64,000 nt of DNA from Hyphomicrobiales bacterium (GTDB taxonomy: Bacteria > Pseudomonadota > Alphaproteobacteria > Rhizobiales > Beijerinckiaceae), in contig JAGXAN010000005.1 in NCBI GenBank assembly GCA_019075865.1, positions 1-64,000 on the forward strand. Direction: 5' to 3'. A model generated the notes under the pieces. That model saw only the letters and a program-made list of their open reading frames with translations, was not told where the DNA came from and did no database searches. Positions within the stretch are counted from its first letter, which is position 1; the number at the start of each line of letters is the position of its first letter. The position numbers and the translations under genes were made by a program. Of this stretch, positions 50,963 through 60,295 are shown in pieces.

Positions 50963-51316
50963 CTAAAACAGCCGCCCGCCATTGGGCACGCCTTGCGAGG
51001 GGCCAACCAGCACCACCTCACCCTGCGCGTCCGGAAAGCCCAGCGTCAGCACTTCCGACATGAACGGCCCGATCTGGCGGGGCGGAAAATTCACCACCGC
51101 CGCCACCTGCCGCCCCAACAGGGTTTCGGGGGCATAATGGCCGGTGATCTGCGCCGACGACTTTTTATGCCCGAGCGCGCCAAAATCGATCAGCAATTTA
51201 TACGCCGGTTTGCGCGCCTGCGGAAATGGCTCGACGCCGATGATCGTGCCCACGCGAATATCGACGCTCATAAACTGGTCATAGCCAATTTGGGCCGACA
51301 TGCTGTCAGAGGTCAT
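50963..51316 (-). CDS. CsaA-like tRNA-binding domain protein
   Basis: 117 residues, one OB-fold of the CsaA/EMAP II-like tRNA-binding family: VDIRVGTIIGVEPFPQARKP, YKLLIDFGALGHKKSSAQIT, HYAPETLLGRQVAAVVNFPP and the conserved end SQGVPNGGRLF. CsaA has been described as a chaperone-like, possibly tRNA-interacting protein; its role in this organism is unknown. ATG 51316 overlaps the TGA of the TetR-type gene by 4 bases; a later in-frame ATG would give MSAQIGYDQF. Translationally coupled to the regulator gene. Confidence 0.9.
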   Translation of the reverse strand: MTSDSMSAQIGYDQFMSVDIRVGTIIGVEPFPQARKPAYKLLIDFGALGHKKSSAQITGHYAPETLLGRQVAAVVNFPPRQIGPFMSEVLTLGFPDAQGEVVLVGPSQGVPNGGRLF

Positions 51317-52068
51317 ACACCTTCACCTTCATCCACCGTGCGGCCAGCGTCGCGCCCAGGGCCGCGTTCACGCATCCGGGCCCCAAAATCCTGCCCGGCA
51401 TTCATGATCGCGCGGGCCATCACGCCGAAAGGTGCCAGCAATTGCTCCACATCCTCGGCCCGGCCCACCAGTTTTTCGCCACGGGCCAGCATTTTGTCCA
51501 TCGCTGCCATGGTCGCGCCAAGATCAGCGCTGTCGTCATGGAACCAGACGTTGAGAATGCGCGTCCAACCCAGCACAAGACCCTGCAATTTCAACAGGCC
51601 GCCCGGCCCATCCGCTTCAATCCCGGCAGCCTCGAGCATGAACCGCATGGAATTCATCGCCATCTGGTTCAGCGCCGCCGAAGCCAAAGGTTCGCGTCGC
51701 GCCCATTTGACCACGCCTTCCAGCGCCAGCTTCTCGGGTTCCATCGCATCAAGACGCCGCATCAAAATATCGAAAAGCCGATCTTTGGCAGGCTCATCGG
51801 CCAGGTCTGCTGCGCTTTGCCGCAGCACTTTCAGGTCAATCATGCGCGAATATGACGCCAAAATCGCGCCTTTCGAGGGGAAGCACTCGCGAAAATCCGC
51901 CAGCGACACGCCCGCCGTCTCGCAAATCTGGGTGATGGAAATGCGCTCAAACGCATATTCGGCCGCCAATTGCATCAAAGCCGATACAATTTTATCCCGT
52001 GGCATGCGGTTTTCCGGCGCTGCCGCATCGGGAGCCTTGGTTTCGGTTGCTTTAGGGTTACGGACCAT
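51313..52068 (-). CDS. TetR-type regulator, COQ9-like C-terminus
   Basis: 251 residues. N-terminal helix-turn-helix: RDKIVSALMQLAAEYAFERI and SITQICETAGVSLADFRECF, with FPSKGAILASY as the recognition segment. The C-terminal part, including LVLGWTRILNVWFHDDSADL and GATMAAMDKMLARGEKL, resembles COQ9-like proteins rather than a classical TetR ligand pocket, so lipid binding or ubiquinone synthesis support is possible. ATG 52068 has AAGGAG 6 bases upstream; longer in-frame starts to 52161 are not conserved-looking. It is followed by the overlapping csaA-like gene. Confidence 0.8.
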   Translation of the reverse strand: MVRNPKATETKAPDAAAPENRMPRDKIVSALMQLAAEYAFERISITQICETAGVSLADFRECFPSKGAILASYSRMIDLKVLRQSAADLADEPAKDRLFDILMRRLDAMEPEKLALEGVVKWARREPLASAALNQMAMNSMRFMLEAAGIEADGPGGLLKLQGLVLGWTRILNVWFHDDSADLGATMAAMDKMLARGEKLVGRAEDVEQLLAPFGVMARAIMNAGQDFGARMRERGPGRDAGRTVDEGEGV

Positions 52069-52190
52069 GATCATCTCCTTGCCAGCCATTATGCAACAAA
52101 TGGGGAGCCACGCAACGAAAGGAAAGCAGCAACGCACCAAAAACAAAGCTCCTCCTTGCACCTGTCGCGCTCCTGCTTTAACCAGAAGCC

Positions 52191-53234
52191 ATGAAATTTT
52201 TGGATGAAGCTAAAATATATGTGCGCTCAGGCGACGGCGGTGCCGGTGCGGTATCGTTCCGGCGTGAGAAGTTTATCGAATTCGGCGGGCCTGATGGCGG
52301 CGACGGCGGCAAGGGGGGTGACGTCATCATCTCCTGCGTCCAGGGCCTCAACACGCTGATCGATTACCGTTTCCAGCAGCACTTCAAGGGCAAGACCGGA
52401 ACGCATGGCATGGGCAAGAACCGCGCCGGTGCCAAGGGTGCCGATGCCATTTTGCAGGTGCCCGCAGGCACCCAGATCTATGATGAAGACGGCGAGACGT
52501 TGCTGGCCGACCTCACCCAGACAGGGCAGACCATCCGCATCGCAAGAGGCGGCAATGGCGGCTTTGGCAATACCCATTTCAAGACCTCCACCAATCAGGC
52601 CCCGCGCCGCGCCAATCCGGGGCAGGAGGGCGAGGAGCGCACCTTGTGGCTGCGCCTGAAGCTGATTGCCGATGCCGGGCTTGTCGGTCTGCCCAATGCC
52701 GGCAAATCGACGTTTCTGGCAGCTGTCTCCGCTGCCAAGCCGAAAATCGCTGATTATCCCTTCACGACGCTGCATCCCAATCTGGGCGTGGTGGCAGTGG
52801 ACACCCGCGAATTCGTCCTCGCTGACATCCCCGGCCTCATCGAAGGGGCGCATGAGGGCCACGGACTGGGAGATCGCTTCCTCGGCCATATCGAGCGCTG
52901 CCGGGTAATCCTGCATCTGGTGGATGCCACCGGTGATCCGGCGGGCAAAGCCTATCGCACCATTCGCAACGAACTCGAAGCCTATGGCGGCGATCTTGTC
53001 GACAAGCCCGAGATTGTGGCGCTGTCGAAGGTGGACGCGGTGGATGCCGCCACCCTGAAGCTGCAAATGCAACGACTGAAGCGCGCTTGCGGCCGCACGC
53101 CGGTGAAACTGTCCTCGGCCAGCGGTGCCGAAGTGCGCAGCACGCTTCGCGCGCTGCTCACCATCATCGATGAAGCCAAAGCGCAGGAGCAATCCGAAAG
53201 CGCGCAGGAAAAAGACCAGGGTTGGCAGCCTTGA
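52191..53234 (+). CDS. obgE: Obg/CgtA GTPase
   Basis: 347 residues. Essential GTPase associated with the 50S ribosome and the stress response. The glycine-rich Obg domain runs to about residue 158 ([47 protein letters not shown]). The G domain follows: GLPNAGKST (166-174), [28 protein letters not shown] for G4, and SSASGAEV for G5. ATG 52191 is the usual start. Its end overlaps proB by 13 bases. In many related genomes rpmA and rplU precede and proA follows proB, but neither is here. Confidence 0.96.
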   Translation: MKFLDEAKIYVRSGDGGAGAVSFRREKFIEFGGPDGGDGGKGGDVIISCVQGLNTLIDYRFQQHFKGKTGTHGMGKNRAGAKGADAILQVPAGTQIYDEDGETLLADLTQTGQTIRIARGGNGGFGNTHFKTSTNQAPRRANPGQEGEERTLWLRLKLIADAGLVGLPNAGKSTFLAAVSAAKPKIADYPFTTLHPNLGVVAVDTREFVLADIPGLIEGAHEGHGLGDRFLGHIERCRVILHLVDATGDPAGKAYRTIRNELEAYGGDLVDKPEIVALSKVDAVDAATLKLQMQRLKRACGRTPVKLSSASGAEVRSTLRALLTIIDEAKAQEQSESAQEKDQGWQP

Positions 53235-54352
53235 CGCCGAAGCTCGATGCTTTCAATCGCATTGTCGTGAAAGTGGGTTCATCCTCGCTGGTGGACCATG
53301 CGGCGGGGCGCGTCAAAACCGCTTGGTTGCAGGCGCTGGTGGAGGATCTGGCCGCTTTGCACCGGCGCGGTGCCGATGTCATGGTGGTTTCTTCCGGTGC
53401 CATTGCGCTGGGCCGCAGCCTGCTCGGCCTGCCGCTCGGCACTTTGAAGCTGGAGGATTCGCAAGCCGCCGCCGCTGTCGGCCAAATCGAACTGGCGCGC
53501 ATCTGGGCCAAGGTGCTGGGGAGCCATTCGATCAAGGCTGGCCAGATTCTGGTAACGCTTGGTGATACCGAAGAGCGCCGCCGCTACCTCAACGCCCGCG
53601 CGACCCTGGCAAGGCTTCTGGAAATGCGGGCCGTGCCGGTCATCAACGAGAATGACACCGTCGCCACTTCCGAAATCCGCTATGGCGACAATGATCGCCT
53701 TGCCGCCCGCGTCGCCACCATGGCCAGCGCCGATCTCTTGATTTTGCTGTCCGACATCACCGGTCTCTATACAGCCCCGCCGCAGAGCGACCCAAATGCC
53801 AAACTGCTGCCAGTCGTGGCCCGCATCAACGCGGAAATCGAGGCCATGGCGGGCGGCGCGACCTCCATCTATTCGCGCGGAGGTATGCGCACCAAGATCG
53901 AGGCGGCCAAGATCGCCACCGCGGGCGGTGCCCATATGGTGATTGCCGACGGGCGCGTGCTCAACCCGGTTGCGCGCATTGCCGCTGGCGAGCCCTGCAC
54001 GTGGTTTCTGACCCCCTCCAATCCGGTAACCGCGCGCAAGAAATGGATTGCCGGATCATTGGAGCCGCGTGGCACCCTGCATATTGACGCCGGCGCGATG
54101 CGCGCCCTCCAGGCGGGCAAGAGCCTGCTACCAGCGGGCGTTACCCGCGTCGAAGGACAATTTTCGCGTGGCGATTGTGTGTTGATCCGCACCATCGACG
54201 GCAGCGAGATCGGGCGCGGCCTGATCGCTTATGACAGCGATGGTGCCAGCGCCCTTGCCGGCCGCCGCTCACAGGATATCGAGGCACTGCTGGGCGCCCC
54301 TGGCCGCGCCGAAATGATCCATCGCGACGATATGATATTCTCCGGCGAATAG
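53222..54352 (+). CDS. proB: Glutamate 5-kinase
   Basis: 376 residues. First step of proline synthesis, phosphorylating glutamate. N-terminal amino-acid kinase domain: [64 protein letters not shown] and [13 protein letters not shown]-terminal PUA domain follows ([40 protein letters not shown]). The start is TTG 53222 or TTG 53231 within obgE, giving an overlap of 13 bases. The proA gene, which normally follows, is not in the window. Confidence 0.94.
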   Translation: MAALTPKLDAFNRIVVKVGSSSLVDHAAGRVKTAWLQALVEDLAALHRRGADVMVVSSGAIALGRSLLGLPLGTLKLEDSQAAAAVGQIELARIWAKVLGSHSIKAGQILVTLGDTEERRRYLNARATLARLLEMRAVPVINENDTVATSEIRYGDNDRLAARVATMASADLLILLSDITGLYTAPPQSDPNAKLLPVVARINAEIEAMAGGATSIYSRGGMRTKIEAAKIATAGGAHMVIADGRVLNPVARIAAGEPCTWFLTPSNPVTARKKWIAGSLEPRGTLHIDAGAMRALQAGKSLLPAGVTRVEGQFSRGDCVLIRTIDGSEIGRGLIAYDSDGASALAGRRSQDIEALLGAPGRAEMIHRDDMIFSGE

Positions 54353-54362
54353 GTGCCACCGC

Positions 54363-55307
54363 CTAAACTCCGGCGCGGGCCGCCACGCCCAGAATTTCCG
54401 CGATGACAGCTTCCGGGTCGCAATGGTGCGGCGAGTGCCCCATGGGGGCCAGAATGCGCAGCCTTGCACCGGCAATGGCCTTGGCGCTGGCGACAGAATG
54501 GATCGACGTATAGACTACCGCGTCCTGCTCACCGCTGACAATGGCGGTCGGCACCTTGATCTCCGCCTCGCGCGAAACTTGCGCGCAGATAAATTCATAA
54601 AGCCCCGCCATATCCTGCGCATTGGCGCGAAACGCCTTCGGCCGCAGCACCAGCGCCGCACCGGTGTTTGTGGCAAAGCCGGATGGCACCATGCAGGGCG
54701 CAAATACGTGGCGAATGGCCGAGTTGAGGCTCAAAAACCCCAACGGCAGCGTGAGCAATTGCGTGAAAACCGGGCCAATCCAAGGCGCGGCCGCCACATG
54801 GTAAAACCAGGCGATACCACCCGGCCACGGATGGGTAACCGGTGAGATCAGCACGAGGCCTTGGGTAAAATCGGGCTGATCCATGGCAAACTGACGCGCC
54901 GTCGCCCCGGCCAGCGAATGCCCCACGACAATGGCTTGGTCGAACCCCAGTTTGCCTATTCCTTCACGGATCATTTTGGCCTGCATCGCCGGGGACACAT
55001 ATCCGCTCGGGCGCGAACTCCAGCCCGACCCGGGCCGATCCACGGCGATCACCCGAAACCCCAGATCGGTGAGCCGCTGGCCCAGCGCCACCATCATATC
55101 GGCCTGATTGCCGCTGGCACCATGCAGCAGCAACACATTGGCCCGGCCGGGCGTCTCCCCGGCCACGACAATGTGCAACCTGCCACCGTCAACATCCACA
55201 AAGCTGCCCTGCGGCGGATAGGCCCTTGCCAGACGCCAGGCCATGAATTTTGTGAAGACAAACAGGCTACCCGTCACGGCCGCGATGACACCAAACCAAA
55301 CAGACAT
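54363..55307 (-). CDS. Alpha/beta hydrolase with an N-terminal membrane segment
   Basis: 314 residues. N-terminal hydrophobic segment (VWFGVIAAVTGSLFVFTKFM) then an alpha/beta hydrolase fold: VLLLHGASGNQADMMVAL for the oxyanion region, VGHSLAGATARQFAM for the catalytic Ser (GHSLA), IVSGEQDAVVY for the Asp and MGHSPHHCDPEAV for the His. Substrate is unknown; such proteins include esterases and haloperoxidases. ATG 55307 follows GGAATATG. It converges on proB with 10 bases between the stops. No operon partner. Confidence 0.85.
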   Translation of the reverse strand: MSVWFGVIAAVTGSLFVFTKFMAWRLARAYPPQGSFVDVDGGRLHIVVAGETPGRANVLLLHGASGNQADMMVALGQRLTDLGFRVIAVDRPGSGWSSRPSGYVSPAMQAKMIREGIGKLGFDQAIVVGHSLAGATARQFAMDQPDFTQGLVLISPVTHPWPGGIAWFYHVAAAPWIGPVFTQLLTLPLGFLSLNSAIRHVFAPCMVPSGFATNTGAALVLRPKAFRANAQDMAGLYEFICAQVSREAEIKVPTAIVSGEQDAVVYTSIHSVASAKAIAGARLRILAPMGHSPHHCDPEAVIAEILGVAARAGV

Positions 55308-55376
55308 GCATATTCCAGGACTTGTGGGAGAGCGGATGTGCAGTGAATACGGAAAAGACGCGGAAAAGGTTTCGGG

Positions 55377-55997
55377 CTAGATCGGCCGCCCCTCAACTTT
55401 CAAATCCAGCTTTTTCACTTTTTTCTGAATGTCGACCAAACTCGGATCAATCTTGAGAATGGCCCGAAACACCTGCAACGCGTCCTTGTCGAGGCCCCGC
55501 CCTTCCAGAATATAGGCCATGCCTGTCAAAGCCCCGACATGGCGCGGCTCAAGTTGCAGCACATGCGCAATATCGCTCATCGAGCCGTTATTATCTTTCT
55601 GGACGAACCGGAAGGTTGCCCGCTGGTTCCACGCTTCCGCCCAATCGGGATCAAGATCAATGATTCGGTCAAAAATCTGCTTGGCGACTTCGTCCTTGCC
55701 AGCATGGGCCGCCTGCCCGGCCCGAGCCATCAGCAAATCTGCCGTTGCTGAGCCAGATTGCATCAAAATACCATGGATTTCCGCCAGCAGGGCGTCACTC
55801 TCCGCCAGATTGGTGGCACTGGCCAATCGCGCATAGAGGCCGTCCAGTTTGGCCTTGCGCGAGACACCGGGAGCGGCCGGGGCAATCCTGGTAGCCGTGT
55901 CGGGCGCAGCTGTTACCGCAAACGCAGAAACCCCGGCCAATGCCGAGGCTGCAACCAAACTGATAAGAACGAGGGACTTTCCTGTCAGCACCTTCAT
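55377..55997 (-). CDS. Exported TPR protein
   Basis: 206 residues. Signal peptide LVLISLVAASALAGVSAFAV, cleavage probably after VTAAP. TPR helices follow: ADLLMARAGQAAHAGKDEVA, KQIFDRIIDLDPDWAEAWNQ, RATFRFVQKDNNGSMSDIAH and VLQLEPRHVGALTGMAYILE, then FRAILKIDPSLVDIQKKVKK. Probably a periplasmic scaffold. Unknown role; it lies next to the rpmJ gene on the same strand but with 190 bases between them. Confidence 0.85.
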   Translation of the reverse strand: MKVLTGKSLVLISLVAASALAGVSAFAVTAAPDTATRIAPAAPGVSRKAKLDGLYARLASATNLAESDALLAEIHGILMQSGSATADLLMARAGQAAHAGKDEVAKQIFDRIIDLDPDWAEAWNQRATFRFVQKDNNGSMSDIAHVLQLEPRHVGALTGMAYILEGRGLDKDALQVFRAILKIDPSLVDIQKKVKKLDLKVEGRPI

Positions 55998-56060
55998 AAC
56001 TTCAAGATATGAAGGAGAGCGAAAAAGTCAAACGCACGACACTGAAAAATCAGCGTCAGC

Positions 56061-56186
56061 TTAGCCCTGGCGGGCTTTATAGCGCTTCTGGGTCTTGTTG
56101 ATGATGTAAACCCGACCGCGACGGCGAACCAATTGGTTGTCGCGGTGACGCAAGCGCAAAGACTTCAGAGAATTACGAACTTTCAT
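56061..56186 (-). CDS. rpmJ: 50S ribosomal protein L36 (long form)
   Basis: 41 residues: [20 protein letters not shown] followed by [20 protein letters not shown]. This is the cysteine-free YkgO-type L36, zinc-independent, typical of alphaproteobacteria. ATG 56186 is the conserved start; the longer frame above it is spurious. Confidence 0.95.
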   Translation of the reverse strand: MKVRNSLKSLRLRHRDNQLVRRRGRVYIINKTQKRYKARQG

Positions 56187-56277
56187 GACAATTTCCCGGA
56201 TAATGGCCGGGTCACCCCGTGCAAATCTGGAGGTTCTATGCCTCATTCCAAGCCGAAGGGCAACAAGAATTTCGCGT

Positions 56278-57324
56278 TTAGCCGTCAACAAATCCGGATA
56301 AAAGCAATTCTTCGCCATCATAGCCATCAATGGGATACATCACCGGGCGAACGTGGAATCGCATTTCCGGCAACAGCGCCGCATCGGCCTGCGATTTAAG
56401 ATAATCGCAAAGGCGCGCGGTCAATGCCAGCAGATTTTGCCGCTCGTGCAAGAGCGGGGCAAGCAGGGCATATTGCCCCGGCCCAACCCGCCCGATCACA
56501 TCCGTCTTGCGGAAATGATTGGCGACGAGATTACCGATAACCTGCTCGAACTCGATGGTCTGCTTCACGCTCAACTTGCGTCCGCGCGAGCGCAACGAAA
56601 AAGCGATGATGCCGGCGCAGCGGCTGCGCACCAGTGATTCCTCGATCGCCCGATCGACACTTTGGAGAAAATCGAATTTCGAGCAAATGCCCGATCCGGG
56701 CAAATGCTGCTTGTGATCGTCAAAATCAGTCGCCGAACGCCGCTCGGGGGAACCATCGGCGCGGGTGAGTTGCGCACCAGCGGTGGTCAGTACCGACGGC
56801 TTGACCGCCATCTGCGGTTGGGCCGACTCACGATCGAAATCGGCATTGATCATATCCTCGACCTGATGCGAAATAATTTCCAGCGTGCGCAGCTTGTCGA
56901 TATCAAAATCGCGCGCCCGGCGCGAGCAAATCGCAATTGTGCCAAACACATCATGCGCCGTCGATTTCAGCGGCACCCCGGCATAAAACCGCAAATGCTG
57001 CTCACCTTTGACGAACGGATTGTTCTCAAACCGCTTGTCGCGCATCAAATTGGTGACTACCAGCGACTGGCCGGAACGAATGGTGTGCAAGGAAATGGAA
57101 TGCTTCGATTCCAGCGGTTGGATCGGCGCGCCGGAATGGGCGATCGTCACCACCATGTTTTTCGCGATCAAGCCTATATTGCAATCTTCCGTCTCATAGA
57201 TCTGGGCGGTCGTGTTGCACAATTGTTCGAGGCTGCGCTTGTTTCGGCCGACGATTCTGTCCAAGACCTGCAAGGCGCCCGAGGTCGGGCTTTTTGCCTG
57301 CAAGGCACGCGGTAACAGGTTCAT
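56278..57324 (-). CDS. GAF domain protein with a degenerate GGDEF-like domain
   Basis: 348 residues. The N-terminal GAF domain ([60 protein letters not shown]) senses small ligands in many signalling proteins. A second domain, [20 protein letters not shown] and [20 protein letters not shown], resembles a GGDEF domain in which the active GGDEF is replaced by GPGQY, so diguanylate cyclase activity is unlikely. ATG 57324. It opens the exopolysaccharide region and may regulate it; this is inference. Confidence 0.75.
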   Translation of the reverse strand: MNLLPRALQAKSPTSGALQVLDRIVGRNKRSLEQLCNTTAQIYETEDCNIGLIAKNMVVTIAHSGAPIQPLESKHSISLHTIRSGQSLVVTNLMRDKRFENNPFVKGEQHLRFYAGVPLKSTAHDVFGTIAICSRRARDFDIDKLRTLEIISHQVEDMINADFDRESAQPQMAVKPSVLTTAGAQLTRADGSPERRSATDFDDHKQHLPGSGICSKFDFLQSVDRAIEESLVRSRCAGIIAFSLRSRGRKLSVKQTIEFEQVIGNLVANHFRKTDVIGRVGPGQYALLAPLLHERQNLLALTARLCDYLKSQADAALLPEMRFHVRPVMYPIDGYDGEELLLSGFVDG

Positions 57325-57562
57325 CGCTATCGCTCCATGGAAAGTTGATATATAAACTAATACTGGTAGTCCGACCTGATCATTTATTACGATTATTTAT
57401 CAACAAACCATTTACGGCGCTATCTTCGATCAAGTTTTACTTGCAAGATCACTTATCAATGCAAAAATGAACCGTGAATGATTTAGACAAATTGTAACCG
57501 ATTCACATTGTCCCGCATCATGGCCGCGATAGAAAATTCCGGTTTCAACAGACTGCAACCTG

Positions 57563-59023
57563 TTAACGCCTCAGAAAATCAATCATTTCCACCCCATTCG
57601 CGCTATTGAGCGTATGCAGCCCCTCAAACTGCCATTCGGGCTTGGGGGCGAGCCGCACCATCGCGGTTTGCAAGTAATCATCGGGGGTGAGCTGATCGAC
57701 CCGCACCAGTTGCACGGCTCGCCCATAGCCGGTGCCGCAATCTTGCGCCACCCGCCACAGGACGCCATCCTCCACCCACATCTGTCCGGCTGGCCGCGCG
57801 CAGGAAGCGTCGATCAGCAACGGGTTTTGGGAATGAGCCTGCCACGGCCCCAAGAGATCGGGGGCATGGAAAACGCCCAATTGATCCCAACTCGACCCTT
57901 CCGGATCGACAATCGACGCAAAAATCCAGCATCGCCCCTGATACTCGATGAAAGTCGCGTCGCCCGCATGTATCTGGTCCACAAGCACCTTTTCCAATTG
58001 CCATTCATGCGGAAAATGGACGGCGCGGTAAAGCTCGATGGTGTGATTGGCCCCGGTTTCGGGAATCATGTAAATCTCACCATCACGCTGGAATACCTGC
58101 GGATAGGAAAGATGATAGGGCCGCTCCAGAACCTTCACCGGCTTGGACGCCCGCCCTTCAGCGTCAATCGTGAAAGCACTAATCACACCCATTTGCGTTG
58201 CGTAGGGATATTCCTCGCAAAACACATGCGTCAGCCCTTGATGCTGGAACAGGAATGGATCGGCAAAATAGCCTGAGCCATCATCGGCCAGGGTCTGATA
58301 GCCGGAAGCCGCCCATTGTTTGGCGCCCTTCACGTCGTCGCCCTGCACCTTTCGCCAGCCAACACGCCAATGACCATGCGGCTTGCCAAAGCGCTTGCGC
58401 ACCTGCCGCGCCATCTTGATCGCCAAACGCTTGGTGACAAAATAGGCCATGGAAGGGCGCAATGGTGACGCCGGGGGAGCGTCGAGAATCGGGGCGAAGC
58501 CAGGTCGCAACCCGGCCCGGACCAGCTTTTGCACCATGGCAGCGGCCGCGACCGCCACATAAGTCATGGCTTTGCCAAGGATCTCGCGATCCTCAATGCC
58601 CGGTCGCGCGCATGAAAGGGCTTGCGCCTTTTGTCCTGCCACCTGCAATTGGAGGCTCAACACCAGCGGCACATGCGCGATCAAGGCCGCAAGCGCGCCC
58701 GCCTCGCCTTGCACCCCATTATAGGCAAGCGTGATCCGCTGTGCCGCGCCACACCCCTTGGTGCTCAAATCCAGAATGATGTCGCCATCCTGCCGGGGGG
58801 CGGCACTGGGCGAAAAATCGGCCAATGCACGTTGCGTCTGTGCCCCATAAAGCCGTCGCTCCACCCGCAATAACCGCTGGAAGCGCTTGAGCGCGGTCGC
58901 GCAACCCGCCACATCCACCGGATAAAATGAAATTTCATGTCCGTATTTGCGCAATTTCTCTGCCAGTTGGCCATGCCACACGCGGCCATGACCCGCATCA
59001 TATGCAATTTGAATCTTCGTCAA
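57563..59023 (-). CDS. Glucosamine inositolphosphorylceramide transferase-like (GIPC family) protein
   Basis: 486 residues from a TTG start at 59023; no ATG gives a fuller match. The N-terminal ~180 residues show a formyltransferase-like Rossmann stretch (DIILDLSTKGCGAAQRITLA). The second part forms a beta-propeller reminiscent of glycosyl hydrolase family 43: GWRKVQGDDV, GYFADPFLFQHQGLTHVFCE, EYPYATQMGVISAF, MIPETGANHTIELYRA and GHAGD-like HAGDATFIEYQGRCWIFASI. Related proteins are found in exopolysaccharide clusters and are called glucosamine inositolphosphorylceramide transferase family. Exact activity is unproven. Divergent from the glycosyltransferase by 123 bases. Confidence 0.7.
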   Translation of the reverse strand: MTKIQIAYDAGHGRVWHGQLAEKLRKYGHEISFYPVDVAGCATALKRFQRLLRVERRLYGAQTQRALADFSPSAAPRQDGDIILDLSTKGCGAAQRITLAYNGVQGEAGALAALIAHVPLVLSLQLQVAGQKAQALSCARPGIEDREILGKAMTYVAVAAAAMVQKLVRAGLRPGFAPILDAPPASPLRPSMAYFVTKRLAIKMARQVRKRFGKPHGHWRVGWRKVQGDDVKGAKQWAASGYQTLADDGSGYFADPFLFQHQGLTHVFCEEYPYATQMGVISAFTIDAEGRASKPVKVLERPYHLSYPQVFQRDGEIYMIPETGANHTIELYRAVHFPHEWQLEKVLVDQIHAGDATFIEYQGRCWIFASIVDPEGSSWDQLGVFHAPDLLGPWQAHSQNPLLIDASCARPAGQMWVEDGVLWRVAQDCGTGYGRAVQLVRVDQLTPDDYLQTAMVRLAPKPEWQFEGLHTLNSANGVEMIDFLRR

Positions 59024-59146
59024 ATGACCATTCCATTCCGTCGGCGTTTACGCTGTTTTACGACATTGCCCCTATTGTGGCAGACAATAGTAAAAGGAAT
59101 GCCGTCACTTGGGCTCCGCTGCTATGGTGCAGTGAGGCTACCTGGA

Positions 59147-60295
59147 ATGGATAACGCGCTGATGAAGCAAGGCCCCAAGCGTAAGATATTGCTGTATGTG
59201 CCAAGCCTTTCAGGTGGTGGAGCGGAGCGTGTCAGCGCATTATTGACCAACGGTTTTACCGCCGTGGGCGATGAAGTGATCGTCGCCGTTGACTATCTGA
59301 ATACCGATCATCCGCATATCTTTGACAAAAACGTCGCCATTCACGTTCTGGGTCGCGCCCATGGCAAATCCGTGATTGGCCTCGCGCGCCTGCTGCGCCG
59401 TGAAAAGCCGGATGTTGCCCATTCCGTGCTCTGTCTGGCCAATTTGAAGCTTACCCTGGCCGCCGCCCTCAACGGCCAGCTTTCGCGGGTCGTGATGAGC
59501 TATCACGGCTTTTTCTCCTCTGAACCGCAAAAGCTAAGCCGCATATCTTATTTGCTGACCCCGATTCTCACGCGGATCACTGGTGCCACGATTAGCGTGT
59601 CCGATGCCCTGCAACGCCACCTGCTGGACGAGCACCACGCCGCGCCACGCAAACTCACCCGCATCTACAACCCGGTTGAAATCCGGCTATGTCCGCAAGC
59701 GGAGAAAGACAACCCGCCGATGGTGCTGGCCTGCGGCCGGCTCACCGAGGAAAAAGACTTCTCCACATTGTTGCGGGCCTTTGCCCTGATCGAGTCCAAA
59801 GATGCGCAATTGACCATTCTGGGTGAAGGCAGCCTGCGCCCCGCACTGGAAGCGCAGATTGCGCAACTGGGGCTGGCCGGGCGCGTGCATATGCCCGGCT
59901 ATGTCACCGATCCGGCGCGCTATTATGGCCGGGCCAGTTGCCTTGTCATTTCCTCGCTGCGCGAAACCTTCAGTCTGGTTCTGGTGGAAGCTTTGGCGCA
60001 TGGATTACCGGTCATTTCCACCCGCTGCGGGGGCCCCGAAGAGATTCTGGCCGACAGCCGCACGGGAATGCTGGTGCCCTGCAATGACCCGACCACGCTC
60101 GCTGCCGCCATCCAAAAAGCACTCGCCACGCCTTGGGATGCAGGCCCCGGCATTGCCCGGGCCGGTGATTTCACCACGCAGGTTGCGGTAGCCGAATATG
60201 GCCGCGTTTTTGACCAGATAATCGCGCGCCAGCGATCAAGGCCGCGCGGCGCTCCCGTGACCGGGGGTAGCGCCATCCCCAAAAGCCGCAGTTAA
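59147..60295 (+). CDS. Glycosyltransferase family 4 protein
   Basis: 382 residues, GT-B fold. It starts ILLYVPSLSGGGAERVSALL, typical of GT4, and the C-terminal nucleotide-sugar domain has LACGRLTEEKDFSTLLRAFA, LGEGSLRPALEAQIAQLGLA, MPGYVTDPARYYGRASCLVI and the E-x7-E motif SSLRETFSLVLVEALAHGLP. GGPEEILADSRTGMLVP completes it. ATG 59147. It adds a sugar to a polysaccharide intermediate; donor and acceptor are unknown. Its last 60 bases overlap the end of the next glycosyltransferase gene on the opposite strand. Confidence 0.9.
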   Translation: MDNALMKQGPKRKILLYVPSLSGGGAERVSALLTNGFTAVGDEVIVAVDYLNTDHPHIFDKNVAIHVLGRAHGKSVIGLARLLRREKPDVAHSVLCLANLKLTLAAALNGQLSRVVMSYHGFFSSEPQKLSRISYLLTPILTRITGATISVSDALQRHLLDEHHAAPRKLTRIYNPVEIRLCPQAEKDNPPMVLACGRLTEEKDFSTLLRAFALIESKDAQLTILGEGSLRPALEAQIAQLGLAGRVHMPGYVTDPARYYGRASCLVISSLRETFSLVLVEALAHGLPVISTRCGGPEEILADSRTGMLVPCNDPTTLAAAIQKALATPWDAGPGIARAGDFTTQVAVAEYGRVFDQIIARQRSRPRGAPVTGGSAIPKSRS

